In this document: positions 13,859 through 25,266 of the stretch, one piece after another
How the letters are laid out: each line of letters starts with the position of its first letter
Numbering within the stretch: the first letter of the stretch is position 1
Assembly (NCBI GenBank): GCA_022059125.1
Contig: JAEUWY010000008.1
Coordinates: 992,001 to 1,056,000 of the forward strand
Origin: Corynespora cassiicola
Taxonomy: Eukaryota; Ascomycota; Dothideomycetes; Pleosporales; Corynesporascaceae
Length of the DNA: 64,000 bases
Direction of reading: 5' to 3'
The notes under the pieces: model-generated
Told to the model about the DNA's origin: nothing
The model's database searches: none
What the model saw: the letters and a program-made list of their open reading frames with translations, nothing else
Program-made: the position numbers and the translations under genes

Positions 13859-14456
13859 GAAGTGAGAATGGAAGTATCTTTAGTGAGAGGTCGGTAAGAT
13901 AGCACGTGTAGCTTTCGAAGGCCCCGTGGTCTCCAAAGCCATCCATGGATTATGTAAAGATTTTGTGAAAATAACATATTGCCACCGGTTTCCTAGTTAC
14001 CTAGCATTCTCTTCTGATCAAGGCAAACGCTGATTGTTTGCTACATTTTGGATGGCTCGTGCGTGCCAAAGTTTCGACAGAAAGTTGTCATAGCTTCACT
14101 GACCTGGGGCGGGCATTTCTATCGCGCTTTCGTTTCCAACCCCTTGGCATAACTCCCTCCCCCAGCTTTTCTTGCGCTGCCAATGCATTGATAACGCCAC
14201 TGATTTCATTCAAACTGCACCTTTCCCACCTCACCAACCACATGCCCTACCAGGGTAGCCGCCCCTGATATTACAAACACGAAGCACGGAAACCCCCAAA
14301 ACGGCACAGCCCGCTCCGCTCTCCACGATTTGAGTCCAGCGCGGCAGTCTATCAAGCGTCAACCGCGAGTGGTGCGGTGCCTAGTGCGATTCTGCCACTC
14401 AAGAAGCTTCTGCTGACACGGTCCGCTTCATCCTTGGCATCGAACCGTCACTTACC
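13859..14456. promoter_or_regulatory. intergenic region upstream of the GPCR gene
   Basis: 598 bases with the catalase-like 3' UTR and the receptor promoter. No TATA box or other gene is evident. Confidence 0.45.
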
Positions 14457-15725
14457 ATGGGGTATCACGGTCAGAATTCTTACGACGACGGCTTACTTGG
14501 GGATCTAGAGGAAGGAGTGATCCATTCGACAATACGCGTGTCTTCTTTACTCTCGATTCTGGGATCGATTCTACTCATGGGCGTTCATTTGAGATGCGAG
14601 TATTTCCGAAAACCCATTCATCGATTGATATTCTACTCCTCCTTTGGATACTTCTTCTTTTCCGGCGCCTACATCATGACCACTTCTGCCGCTCACATTT
14701 ACGGTCTGTGCCAATTCCAGGCCTTCCTAATACAATGGTTCGGTATCACCTCCGCCTTTTGGATCTTCTGCATGGCAGTGAATTTTCGCGTTGTTTTCCG
14801 ATATGGATGGAGTGGACCTAAACTTCGTCGACTGGAGAAGGTGTATCTGTACATTTGCTACGGCACTCCCGCGGTCACTGCCATTGTCTTCTACATCCTC
14901 GGTTGGGTTAGAGGCAGCCCAATATATGGCCCTTCAGTCATGTCGTGTTTTATAGTGGAGGACTACGACCACCTAAGGTTAGAATTCTTTTACGGACCTA
15001 TCTGGATCCTCATCGCCGGTACCATTGTTGTCCTTACTTTTACTGGGTATAAAATGTTCAAAGAGGTTTTTCGGAACCGTTTGCCGGTAGAAAAACCAAG
15101 AAGAAGATGTTGTACCGTGCCACTCTTCGGAAATCTTTCGATGAAGAATATTCTTCGTGGATTCAAAAGGCGAATCAAGCGGACCGCAGGCTGTATTATG
15201 TACCATTTCACCTTACAAAGCATGGAATTGAACAGCGACAATCACTGCCATCCTTCTCTATCCCCGGTTCCTCATAGCCTGCACCATGGAGCAATAGTAT
15301 ACACCAAGGCTGCCTGCCTGATGCTCTTTTGTCTCCTTCTAGTCTGGTTACCCCCAACCATCAACCGTGTCCGCATTTTTATCATTGCCGATACGCCCGA
15401 ATCGATGCTTGGTTTTTTCGTGGCACATGGGTTTGCGGAAAGCCTTGGAGGCTTTTGTGCTGCCATCATATATTTTGCGACAAACTATTCCGGCACGAAG
15501 CGACTAGTGGAGCAAGATATCATGCCAGGACTCACCAAGTGGACCGATGCCAAAAGTCACAAGATCATCATGGAAAGGGCGCATTTCGAACAAGACGTCA
15601 GCATTCGCCTTGTCTCCATGAGAGATAGAGTCAGCGATACATCAAATGCGGTCAGCGACACTACACCGTTCGGACGTGCAGAGTCGCGCACTGGGCTTGT
15701 GCGACGCCGATCTCGCGATCATTGA
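14457..15725 (+). CDS. cAMP-receptor-like G-protein-coupled receptor (Dicty_CAR / fungal GprH family)
   Basis: An intronless ORF of 422 aa with about seven hydrophobic segments: near residues 25-47, 57-78, 86-108, 128-150, 175-200, 280-303 and 318-343. Family features include HRLIFYSSFGYFFFSGAYIM in TM2, the Cys of CQFQAFLIQWFG at the start of TM3, and FYGPIWILIAGTIV in TM5. Loop 3 is long and very basic (VEKPRRRCC, KRRIKRTAG). Relatives in Aspergillus (GprH) and other fungi sense nutrients and signal through G-alpha to adenylyl cyclase. The C-terminal tail is Ser/Arg-rich. The ligand cannot be predicted. Confidence 0.85.
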   Translation: MGYHGQNSYDDGLLGDLEEGVIHSTIRVSSLLSILGSILLMGVHLRCEYFRKPIHRLIFYSSFGYFFFSGAYIMTTSAAHIYGLCQFQAFLIQWFGITSAFWIFCMAVNFRVVFRYGWSGPKLRRLEKVYLYICYGTPAVTAIVFYILGWVRGSPIYGPSVMSCFIVEDYDHLRLEFFYGPIWILIAGTIVVLTFTGYKMFKEVFRNRLPVEKPRRRCCTVPLFGNLSMKNILRGFKRRIKRTAGCIMYHFTLQSMELNSDNHCHPSLSPVPHSLHHGAIVYTKAACLMLFCLLLVWLPPTINRVRIFIIADTPESMLGFFVAHGFAESLGGFCAAIIYFATNYSGTKRLVEQDIMPGLTKWTDAKSHKIIMERAHFEQDVSIRLVSMRDRVSDTSNAVSDTTPFGRAESRTGLVRRRSRDH

Positions 15726-16702
15726 TCTCTTATGCACGACTTTTCTTTCGAATACCTGCTGATTAGTCTTTTATCTCAACTCTCAAGTCATTAAATGGGG
15801 GTTGCAGGGGTACCTTTTTCCAGGTTACTGTTCTCATAATTATGCGGGCTTGTCTTTCATTCTTTTTCGGTAGTAAATAATACGGTAGGACTGTATCTTA
15901 GACGGCATCTACAGAAAACTTACAAGTTTTTATCAATTTTCTGTTTGCCAACATCTGGCAGTTGTGAGCCCTCTTTCTAATCAGGATAGTAAATCACTTC
16001 TGGAAAACTTGTTACCGTCATCTCACAAGCGTACTTGACGCTAACATCGCCAGGATAGATTTTCACGATGGAGCCTTCAGTATCTAGATTTTTATTGTAT
16101 CTTTGGGGTGAGTCTAAAATGCAGGAAATCTAAACCTTGCTCTTGGTGCCGAAGTGCTTATCCTGCATCGCCGTAACCTTGCATTCATCCTCTCCACGCG
16201 AGCTTGGCAACTCATCCGTTCCATCCAAAGCCGCCTTACTCTTCTTACATTCAAAAAGCAGCGGGAAAATTTTTACAAACAAGCACACATATATCTTCGA
16301 TGGCATTAACATCACTCTTCCTCTCTCAAAACCACCACCCTACCCTAGGCGACCCGGCCCGTCTCTCTAGAAACAAAACTTTACGCCCTCCAAGACTACA
16401 GGTGCAATCTCGCCTAGCAAACAACACATGTGCACGCTCTACTAAGCCCCCATTCCTTCGACCCAAATACGAGACACAGCCCCACAACATCGCACCACCA
16501 TCACCAGCACCGATTAAGATATATATCCGCCCTATTTTTCATTTTTGAGCGTGCTCTCTGACATAGCAACTCTCCATTCCTTATACCAAGCCCCATCCCA
16601 ATCTCCACAAACACAAGCCTTGCATCTCGCGCACCGAACAGCCACTCCGCGGACCTCGCGTCCTAAAGCATCCCCGCGCAAACCCACATCGCGAACCCTC
16701 AG
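15726..16702. other. intergenic region, AT-rich first half
   Basis: About 1 kb. The first 400 bases are AT-rich 3' flank of the receptor gene. A TATATAT run at about 16517-16525 precedes the small ORF at 16703. No other gene is seen. Confidence 0.45.
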
Positions 16703-16975
16703 ATGTCGGAAGAGAGCGCACTCGTGAGCCTTTTGGGCTTCCTCTGCGTTAGCGGCGTCTATGCCGTGTTGGGGCTCAAGAAAAAGAAGAAGCAAAAGTA
16801 CGAGGAAGGGGATGACGATGGGATCAATAAGGTGGAAGAGTGCAAGGAGGATGAAATGTTGGTGAGGGACAAGAATGGGAAGGTTGTTCGGAAGGTGAAG
16901 CTGGGGCCGGTGCAGAAGGATGGGAAGAGATATCCTATACAGAAGTCGGGGAATTCATTGTTTTTTGTGGTGTAG
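16703..16975 (+). CDS. possible small single-pass membrane protein, unknown
   Basis: 90-aa ORF with an ATG start. Residues 5-24 (SALVSLLGFLCVSGVYAVLG) form one hydrophobic helix, followed at once by a Lys-rich stop-transfer run (KKKKKQK) and an acidic-then-basic tail. This topology suggests an N-out membrane anchor with a cytosolic tail. A TATA-like run lies about 180 bp upstream. No family is recognised. It could be a chance ORF, but the ordered layout of helix, Lys cluster and charged tail argues for a real protein. Confidence 0.4.
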   Translation: MSEESALVSLLGFLCVSGVYAVLGLKKKKKQKYEEGDDDGINKVEECKEDEMLVRDKNGKVVRKVKLGPVQKDGKRYPIQKSGNSLFFVV

Positions 16976-17456
16976 GTATCGGGAAGGAGAAATATGTAGT
17001 GGCTGGGGTCATGACTGTGAATGGGTTGGCTGCGGTTTTTTGAAGCATGCTCGTGATTGTTTTGGACTTGTGAGCCGGCTATGTGGAAGCAAGGGTACTG
17101 CGTCTAGGAAGAAACGTCAAGTAGGCTTCTTTACCATGCATAATAGAAGCGCTATGGGGTTTCACGAAGTGGTTGATGCACAAGAAGTGTTCACAATTAC
17201 TCAAAGTGCTACACTTCCTCCATAAGTATTTGAAGTGCTGCTTTGGCGTCAGGTAGATATTCTTGTTTTTGGCTTGGTTTGATGCTTGAAGAACTACTAT
17301 GTCCTTCTTCTATCTTAAGGATGAAAATTTGGATTGACAATTATGAATTAAACAGTAATAAAGTATTAGATCGTTTGTGTGAAGTCTTGGTGGGTTGTTA
17401 TACCTAACTTGTCTGCTGATCCATGCACCATAAGACATGTCTCACCTCTCTAAGGG
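16976..17456. other. convergent 3' intergenic region
   Basis: About 480 bases before the F-box gene stop codon. It is increasingly AT-rich, and nothing is recognised. Confidence 0.4.
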
Positions 17457-18458
17457 CTATTTCTTACAAATCTCAACCCCGTGCTGCCTACACCTTCTTT
17501 TTACTTCCTCCAACAAAGAACAAGAATTCTTCAGCCTCATATGCAACTCAATCCGGCGAAGTTTCGGTAGCGTTTCTTTTTGAATAAGCGTGTCGTAGAT
17601 GTATCCAATAAAAGACTGGCTGATAGGCGGTACATTGACCAATTTCAGCACTTCCAAAGACTTGGGGTAGCTGTCCTGCCTAATGGCCCCGGCAGGATCC
17701 AAACGCCCAGTTATCGGAAAGCCCGAGAAAAATGGCGCAATAGCCATCTCTTTCAAGACAATTAGCTGTTGGAGGTTTTTGAAGTGAGACAGTTTGAGAA
17801 TAGAGGTACGCAATCCACTGCCAGGCTGAGTATTGGAGATGTCGAGTACTTGAAGCGTTTCCACGAGTGCTTTTCGGGCAACTCCGCGGAAGTCAATCCC
17901 CGCATCCTTTCCACCCTCAGCCTCGTCGCGCGGTGTTTCCAAAAGATTCCAGTATACATCCTCATATGGACCGATATCCAACTTTTGAAGGCCTTTCAAA
18001 ACCATCAATAGCACGCATAGATTGGCAATGGTATTGTTCAAGGTGATCGCCACCATCCAATCCATCTTGCAAGGATTCGGAATGTTCATTTCGCCGATAA
18101 AGTTCATACGCGCGCAATTACCAGCGTCGGAGGTCCCGGATTGTTTGCTAGACTTGCGCGGTTTATGACATGTCGGATGTGCGTGGGTAGTTGCTTTTTG
18201 GGCCGTGCCTCGTACGAGGTTGAGACACCGCACTCTTGATGCTAGCTCCGGGTATTGGAGATATGTGCGTGTGAGGAGTGTGATTGCTTCAAGAGTGCAG
18301 ATTGGGTTGGCGAGAAGCACCTCTCGGGAAATTGGACATAACCTCCTGCATGAGAGAGAAATATCGATCCATGTTTGTACTCGTTTGTGGTGCTGACCGG
18401 GTACTTCAGAACAAATTTGGACAAGGAGCTCGTCAGGAAGGGTCAACAGAGATGACAT
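17457..18458 (-). CDS. F-box domain protein
   Basis: A single-exon ORF of 333 aa. The N-terminus LTLPDELLVQICSEV with a following ISLSCRRLCPISREVLLANP is an F-box of fungal type. The rest contains Leu-rich segments (LQKLDIGPYED, ETLQVLDISNTQ, FKNLQQLIVLKEM, KSLEVLKLVNVPPIS, LPKLRRIELHMRLK) spaced like irregular leucine-rich repeats. F-box proteins dock substrates to SCF (SKP1-CUL1) ubiquitin ligases. Such genes are numerous and fast-evolving in filamentous ascomycetes, so the target is unknown. Confidence 0.7.
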   Translation of the reverse strand: MSSLLTLPDELLVQICSEVPGQHHKRVQTWIDISLSCRRLCPISREVLLANPICTLEAITLLTRTYLQYPELASRVRCLNLVRGTAQKATTHAHPTCHKPRKSSKQSGTSDAGNCARMNFIGEMNIPNPCKMDWMVAITLNNTIANLCVLLMVLKGLQKLDIGPYEDVYWNLLETPRDEAEGGKDAGIDFRGVARKALVETLQVLDISNTQPGSGLRTSILKLSHFKNLQQLIVLKEMAIAPFFSGFPITGRLDPAGAIRQDSYPKSLEVLKLVNVPPISQSFIGYIYDTLIQKETLPKLRRIELHMRLKNSCSLLEEVKRRCRQHGVEICKK

Positions 18459-18955
18459 TTTTCAATTTGCAGTCAGTCTTTTGTGGGATTTCAGCTTTAT
18501 ATGAGCTTACGGGGGGGGGGGGGCGGGGGGGGTTTGTTTCGTGAGATTACGCCCGCGCAGTGCCGCAAAGTGACGTGGTTGCATGCGACTCACGTGATGG
18601 AGGTCATGTCCAATCGAGAGATTACTGCGTATCATAACAAAGTGGAACAAGGTGCAAAACCCCGGCATATAACTCGGGAAGCTTGTCGGAAATAAGGTTT
18701 TCGTACTCGCTGGCCCTCCGTTTGCCTAATCGGGAGAAGTCGGCGACTGGTATCCACAGGGTGGGCGCCCCTACCTTCCTTGCGGGCGTCACTGTAGTGA
18801 TCAGTCCTGCGGAACTCCATAAAACGCCTCTGATTTTGGAGATAATATCCTCGCGATAATATCAGAATATAAATACTTGGAGATTTAGTTCAACTCCCCC
18901 TATCATCATTCTACCCTCTGATCATCTTGTCAGCTCAATCTATCACACCGCCAAA
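18459..18955. promoter_or_regulatory. divergent promoter, F-box gene / EthD gene
   Basis: About 500 bp between two start codons. It holds a G-rich run at 18511-18532 (G13-C-G8) and a TATAAATA at 18868-18875, 88 bp before the EthD-protein ATG. Confidence 0.6.
18868..18875 (+). promoter_or_regulatory. TATA box of the EthD-domain gene
   Basis: TATAAATA lies 88 bp upstream of the start codon, at a usual distance for regulated fungal genes. Confidence 0.6.
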
Positions 18956-19699
18956 ATGCATGCACGACTTTCTTTTGTTTCCCTATCACTTTTGACTACT
19001 CTAGTCTCCCTATGTTTCGCAGCATCCTTCTCCCCACCCATTCTCCCAACCCCCGAAAACTACCCTCGTCATGATCTCACCTCATCAGCCCAGTTGCCCT
19101 CACCGACCCCCTACAACTACACCTACACCGAGTTGGAACCGCCGGCATTCGGTAATGGGGGCTCGTTCCGTCAGCCCTATTTTCGTTGTCTGATCCTTGC
19201 CAAGAAGAATCCCAAGGTCTCGCTTGAGTTCTTCCACCGCCATTGGCGGACTGAACATGCGGATCGCACCATGTCGCTCAACGACACGAGCATAAATATT
19301 GTGCGATATGTGCAGGTACCTATGCACTCATACATTCCCATTCATGGTCTGGAGACGAAGGCTAAACGAGAATAGTTTCATCAAGACCAAGAGCACATTG
19401 ATAAGCTCCGGCCGCTCTTTGCTGGCGGCCGCATGCGCCTCGCGCAATACGATGGCGTTGCCGAGTTTCAAGCCCGCGATGCTGAGTCTCTGATTCGGTT
19501 TTTCGACGTGGTTTCAAAGTACCCTGAACACCTCAAGGATGAAGAGTCTTTCTTGGATACCTCGGAACCGTACGCTGTTGTGGTTGGGTATGATAATCTG
19601 ATTTTTGGGGCGGAGGCTTCGACGAGTGGGGGTGAGCATGGGATCTTACCGGGAGACAGGCGGCTTAAGAATACAGGAGATCATGAAGGGTGCAATTAA
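18956..19699 (+). CDS. secreted EthD-domain protein (dimeric alpha-beta barrel)
   Basis: Exons 18956-19315 and 19376-19699 (60-nt intron, GTACCT...AATAG) encode 227 aa. Residues 1-22 form a signal peptide (SFVSLSLLTTLVSLCFAASF). PYFRCLILAKKNPKVSLEFFHRHW with TEHADRTM is an EthD motif, a ferredoxin-like fold in which a His-rich helix lines the cavity; the block after the splice (FHQDQEHIDKLRPLFAGG) continues it. EthD proteins include decarboxylases and dehydratases of fungal aromatic and polyketide pathways, and many have no known substrate. Secretion is unusual for the family. Two possible N-glycosylation sites (NYT, NDT) are visible. Confidence 0.75.
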
Positions 19700-21138
19700 A
19701 CACTCTTGGCTAACAGTCAAAGTGTTTACGAAGATGTGGAGGTGGTAAGGTGCAGGATGAAATTTTTTTGGGCATGTTCAAGTGGAAAGTATCTCGGTTT
19801 TCGTCCTTGTCGACTAGATATTTTAAGTTTAATCTATTTGTTATGTCTAGTCTAGTAACATTAAATGGCCGCTGGAAATCTTTCTTCTACTTCATTTATC
19901 TCTCGATTTGCTTCCCAACTTCATTATATATCCAAACAGAAGCAGAATTCGCAAGCAGCCAACTATAGTCCAGTATATATATCTGGCTATGCTGAAACCA
20001 TCAAAGAAACCCATTGTTGTAGAATCATGCACGCTTTCAGCATTATGATAGCCGTGCAAGTTGTTGGCATGATGAGTTCCAAATGCAACAAGCATGTCTT
20101 TTGAAATGCAAACTCGAGTGTCTCTCAAAAAACCTTTCCTGCTGCACAAATGTCACAACTCAAAGCATTCTTTGTCGTCTTAATATCGAGATAACTCTTC
20201 CTCAATCATATATGTAGTGTTTCTCACTAGAAGTAAGCGCAGTAGCATATATGCTAAGAATAGAGGTCTAATATTTCTAGTAGAATCCTTTCAAATCATC
20301 CTCATAATGGGCTTGTGGCCTGGAGGCATCTGTTTCATCTAGGAAAGTCGTGATTGTTAGTCATCAAATAGTCTGAATTTCGAGAAGGGGTAGAAGCCCG
20401 TCTCTCTGCCAAGGGACCCTAATGACATAGGCTAGATCGGCCGGGATGAACCGCCGCTAAAGGCGGGTATCGACGATCTACACTTTGGCCATTCGGCGTT
20501 ATTTGGCGTCTCCGACCTGGAGGAAAGAAACCATGGCGCTGTCAAGAGACAGATCCGGAGAAGATATCTGGGACGCATCTTGGAGTGCCAAAAATTGGTG
20601 GGAAAGCCCTGATTGAATGCACACATGCGTCTTTTTGCCGTCCCCTTTAATATCGCCTCAGATGCGCAGATGCAAGACAGGGGCCATATAAAGGCATACG
20701 CTATTGTGGCTGTCTGACATACCATCATCGGCAGCTGAATCGACTACCTCTTAAGTCTCTGATAGTTAAGGAGAGCAGATATATCCTCTTAGACCTCTTA
20801 GTCGCTTTTGATTATTCTCAGCTTGACTAACCTCTCTACATTTTCCGAAAAGCGTGCATATTGGGTAGTCACGGGAGCAACTCTTGAATAGAAAATGTGA
20901 TTCAGATTGTCAAATTGAAGAATACGTGCCTAGCAAACCACTAATCACCTTATTCATATTGTTGCGCTCGTGATTGTCTGAGCCACTCACTTCAAACACT
21001 TTCACTGACTTCAAAAGGCGCAACTACTCCGCACACAGCACTCACCGTCACGCTCCCAGGAGCTTGGATAAATAGCTTTTTCACGGCCACATCCCTCCTC
21101 AACTGTGACTAACACAACACCCTGACTACGGGCCAACC
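19700..21138. other. gene-free AT-rich stretch
   Basis: About 1.4 kb with no supportable gene. ORFs here are short, frame-broken and lack domains. The last 150 bases are presumably the promoter of the next gene. Confidence 0.45.
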
Positions 21139-22172
21139 ATGAACCCCAACAACACCCCAGCATATTCAGCACCGGACACTCCCACAGATGGCCTCATGGA
21201 AGATATGGACTTCAAAGACATGGAAAATATACGAAGCCGTTCTCCACAGATGGAGAATTTTACTCCTCCGCCCGCCAGTCCCCAGCCCGCTCTGACCCAA
21301 GAGATGGTCAACGCCGACCCAACCCTCAAGCGCTTTCAGCAAGACCTCCTCGTCCTCACCAGCTTCGCCGACAACACCACGCTACACTGGCGCCCCGCCT
21401 GGTTCACCCAAGGCCCGTACGCCTCCCAATTCTGGGCCCTGCACAACCCCCCCAACGTCATCACCGAGCGCCTTCCCTACACCCACCTCAGCCGCGCGAC
21501 CATGACGCGGCGCATAAGAACGGAAGCCGACGGGTCGCCCCTATTCATCAAGACGTGGGAGCAGTGGGAGCATTATTGCGAGCTGTACGGGGTCCCTGCC
21601 GACTTCCTTTGCGAAGAGCAGGTCCAGCTCATGCGCCTGGGCCTATGCCGGGACGCAGGCGGTGAACTGAGCGGTACATTCCCCCTCCCTCCCGCCTCCC
21701 CTGCACATAGCAACGATACACTAACATACCCCCTCAATCCATAGTCCCCCCCACCTTCCCCCTCTACCCCGAGCCCCAACCCCAAGCCATGGGCCGCTAC
21801 CTCCTCGACACGCGAACCTACCTCACGCACCTGCCGCGTAAGTTCCACGGTGTGGACCCGCAGGCCACGGGCGAGGTTGTGGTCGTGCACTCGAACGGCG
21901 CGCTGCGGGTTGAGGATCGGTGGCCGTACTTTATGCACAGGGGGCAGTGGAGCCATTTCAATGGAAGGGGCGAGTATGTGGAGGATGCGTGGTATGATGC
22001 GGATCCGGCGGTGCCGAAGGAGCAGGGGCCGGGGAGGAGGTGGGCGCATGTGCCGTGGACGAGGGAGCAGGAGGAGAGCTGTGAGCCGAGGGTGGTGAGG
22101 TTGAGGATTGGGGAGAGGGCGGAGCTGGTGGTTGAGACGCCGTACAAGGGGCGGAAGGTGGATAGTAATTAG
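21139..22172 (+). CDS. conserved-looking protein of unknown function, two exons
   Basis: Exons 21139-21673 and 21745-22172 (intron 21674-21744) give 320 aa. Splicing joins GGELS to VPPTFPLYPEPQ without breaking frame. The first 55 residues are Pro/Ser/Met-rich and probably disordered. The remainder is Trp- and Tyr-rich (TLHWRPAWFTQGPYASQFW, WEQWEHYCELYG, DRWPYFMHRGQWSHFNGRG) and probably forms a small globular fold. No catalytic motif, membrane segment or signal peptide is seen. I do not recognise the family. Confidence 0.65.
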
Positions 22173-22795
22173 GAGTAGGGCGAGGATTGAGGGAGGCGGT
22201 TGTTTGAGGCGTTTGAGAGATCTAAGGACGGGGTGGTTAGGATACTGGCAACCCGGCGGAGATATTAAGGGGAGTGGAACACCTGGGAACCCCGCTGAAC
22301 AACGTTCCGTCTGGGTTTACCTACGCGGTACCTGCCCTCTTCACTCCTAGCAGGTTCGCAACCCGGGATTTACATCTGGCACACATGATGAACGGTCGCA
22401 CGTTTTGGGGGGTTTATTTTGCCGATTGGGTTCTTGAATTGGATCAAGATCAAGACACGATTGTCATTTATCATTCCCCAATCAAAAGGCCTGGATTCGA
22501 ACGATCTCTTCGTCTTTGCTCTTGTTTCCTTTGGAATCCAACCTTGATTGTGTTTCACGAAGATCCCACTTGTGATACCATTACTATAGAAGATCGTGAT
22601 AGATGGTATTTGGGTCCCTTGCATTCGTTCGCTGGCCTTTGTCGTTCATTCTGTGCCGTCATTGCTCCCAAAGAACGCTCATTAGCCCAGACCTCATAAA
22701 CGCCAACTAGTGCCATGCTCATGTCTCTAGCATACCGTCCCAACGCCAAAAAATGCCGCAAATCAGACCAAAGCCGGTTAAGGCTCATCCAGTAA
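22173..22795. other. convergent intergenic region
   Basis: 623 bases between the stop codons of the unknown gene (+) and CSN1 (-). A 141-codon open frame crosses it but lacks an ATG start and any family signal. Confidence 0.45.
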
Positions 22796-24374
22796 CTAAG
22801 AGAAGCCCATTTTGGTGCCAATTCCCCTCAAACTAGCACCGAGTCCCTCGCCCATTCCCGCGGACAACTCCTTTTGTTGACTCTTATCCTGCCTGATTTC
22901 AAGACCTGCACCAAGCAGATTCAAGCGAGTCAAGCGGAGCTGAAGGGTATGCTCATACCGCTCTGCCATGGCCAGAGCCTCTGAATGAACTTCGTAACGC
23001 GGGTCCTTCGGGGGAGATATCAAGAGACGATCAACAAGGTCAATGCGAGCGTCAAGTGTGCCAGCATTGATCATATCCTCCAGCTCGTCCTCGATTGTCG
23101 CATAGTCGCCCGTTGGATGGAACTTGGAGGCCATTTCGTCCAAAGTGACGCAGCTAAAGGGGATAAAGTATTGTACAATGCTCTTAGTCCGGATCTGGCT
23201 ATAGATGATTGCCAATACCCGCGACAGATATACGTCAAGAAGATAGTCGCTGCGATAAGCCTCGAGAACCTCAAGACAGGCGCTGTACTTGGAGTTGCAG
23301 AAAAGGTTGATAGCTCGGCGTATGTGCGGCTCTAGCTCCAGAAAATTACGGAATTCACTGTTAGAAAGAACCTGCGACTGGAGTTCGGATCTATCCATTG
23401 ATGCGAGAGCACACAAGCCACCGTATACGGCAACGTCATTGGCAGATATGACCTGCTTCTGCCAGGTTATTCCTGCTGTAGGCTCCAAAGTGAGGAATGC
23501 CGATGACGTGTGGATGAAGCTCGTGGCGGCCTCCCTCAAGTTTCCGAGCGACATGTGAGCGAGACCTGAGCAAGCCGAGACGATAGGCTCCAGCTTGGTC
23601 TTCTCATCACCCTTCAATTGAGTTGCATCCACCTTGGCGAGGTTCTGTTGTACCGTCATCCAAACCTTTTGTGCGATTCCGACGTAGATGAGGCGGAAGG
23701 TCATTGCGGCAAGGTGCTGGTTGTTGGTACAATGCTCGCGCATACGCAGGTAGGATTTGTGAGCATTGCTAAAGTCGCCGCACGAAAAGTAAAAGTGGCC
23801 CATGTCCTCATTTCCCATCTGAGAACAACTGTTAGTTGTAATTGCGGGAAAATGCAGAGTACTAGGGGCGCTTACGCGAATGCTTTCTTTGATGAGGTTG
23901 TTCTTGTACGTCTTGAGCTCATGCTCCAAACGATCCTGCTCTTGTTGAACCTCGCGCGTCTTCTTCTCCGCCCATGTTGTATCCACCAGTGCCGCTGGGT
24001 CGTCCGGGGATATTTGGCTCAGTTCCTCGACCAGTGTAAGGTAAAGCTTGACGTTCCTGCCCTGCTTCGCTTCTGCAATGGCCATGCGATAGGCCTCGAT
24101 GGCCAGGTAGGGTGACGTAGAACCTATGTGGTGTAAACGTTCGAGGCGCGTCCAGTCTACAAAGCTGTTAGTACTCCATATTATGTGATCAAGCTAGGCA
24201 CCAAGAACATACCTTCATAATTCGCGATGTAGGACTCCAGATCGAACTTGGGAGGATCTGGCGCAGTTAGTAGGGGCACTTCGGCGGCAATGTGCGGGGC
24301 ACACCTTTGACGACGATGGCACCTTTGGCCCGTTGCTGCTGGAAAAATTCTGACTGCTCGACGTTAGGGGCCAT
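22796..24374 (-). CDS. CSN1: COP9 signalosome subunit 1
   Basis: Four exons on the minus strand, 24374-24305, 24257-24213, 24156-23876 and 23818-22796, encode 472 aa. The N-terminus reads ...PPKFDLESYIANYEDWTRL followed by ERLHHIGSTSPYLAIEAY, the family signature. TPR/HAT-like helices follow (GHFYFSCGDFSNAHKSYLRM), then a PCI domain at about 250-430 (YRSDYLLDVYLSRVLAIIYS, FIPFSCVTLDEMASKFHP). CSN removes Nedd8 from cullins; CSN1 scaffolds the complex in the nucleus and cytosol. In Aspergillus CsnA is needed for sexual development and light control. Intron 3 (23819-23875) is 57 nt with no stop, so the frame is open across it; the homology junction ESIR-MGNEDMG shows it is removed. Confidence 0.93.
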
Positions 24375-24693
24375 GGTGGTATCTCGTGTGAGTTGTGTGG
24401 GGGAGAGGGTGGGTGGGATTTACGGCGAGCTTGGGGCCAGAGCTCGGGCTGATGCCTGCAAGCCGGACCGCGGGGCTCTTGGCTGACTAAGCTCTCTCTC
24501 TCTCTCCTCGATCCAGGCATGCCTCTCCAGCCTCCCAAGCAAAATGGGATGTATCTAGGTATGATGTTGAGATGATTTCATCTTTAGAATCCGAACATCT
24601 GAGAAGTCCCACAATTGAAAGACATTTGGAATTGATTTCACGCGTCTCTACGAGAGTATTCTGACAAACATTCAGCTTTCTGCTCTACAAATG

Positions 24694-24730
<37 letters not shown>

Positions 24731-25266
24731 GTAGGGAATCGTTCGGACACCTTAATAGCAAAAGCGACTGCATGTAAAAGCATAGCAATCAGAACTATCC
24801 AATGATTGGCCGTGACTGCCATGCTTTCACCTTGAACATATCATAGTATGAGCGGAAGCACGGACTACAGGCTCCACTGGTGGCGCCCGAAGGGCCGACT
24901 AGCGTGACCGCGTGTCAACGTCGCGTCTCAGCTGGCTAACATGTCTCCTGGGTCAGCTAGCTTGTGACGACTTTCATTCCTTACCCCACCGCCTACCCAT
25001 CTCAATTCCCCACTTAGCCATTCGGCTAGCTGTTTTTTCCAACACTTTAACATCTCTATTAACTGTAATATAACATTATCTGGCTTCACAGCCTATCAAA
25101 GCACCTCTTCACTGCCGCCTTACCTTCTCACGTCATCGCGTATGCGCCCGCGACTGTAGCCCCACCATTACGAACGACATCCAATCCATCGCTAGTAGTA
25201 CACGCGATACATTCGATCCACAGCGGCTGTTGGGCTGTATAAGCCTTACTGTGGACAGGCATAACT
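24375..25266. promoter_or_regulatory. divergent intergenic region, CSN1 / PIF1-like gene
   Basis: About 890 bp with both promoters and a (CA)n microsatellite at 24696-24729. It marks the edge of the less conserved 24.4-34 kb region. Confidence 0.5.
24696..24729. repeat. (CA)17 microsatellite
   Basis: An uninterrupted CA dinucleotide run of 34 bases in the CSN1/PIF1-like divergent region. Confidence 0.9.

Noticed and set aside
22490..22515. GTTCGAATCC on the minus strand, a possible tRNA T-loop
   Set aside because: The T-stem does not pair (GATCG against CCAGG) and no A-box or acceptor stem fits.
22274..22699. 141-codon frame between the unknown gene and CSN1
   Set aside because: Starts at GTG, has no early ATG and no domain, and lies in a convergent 3' region.
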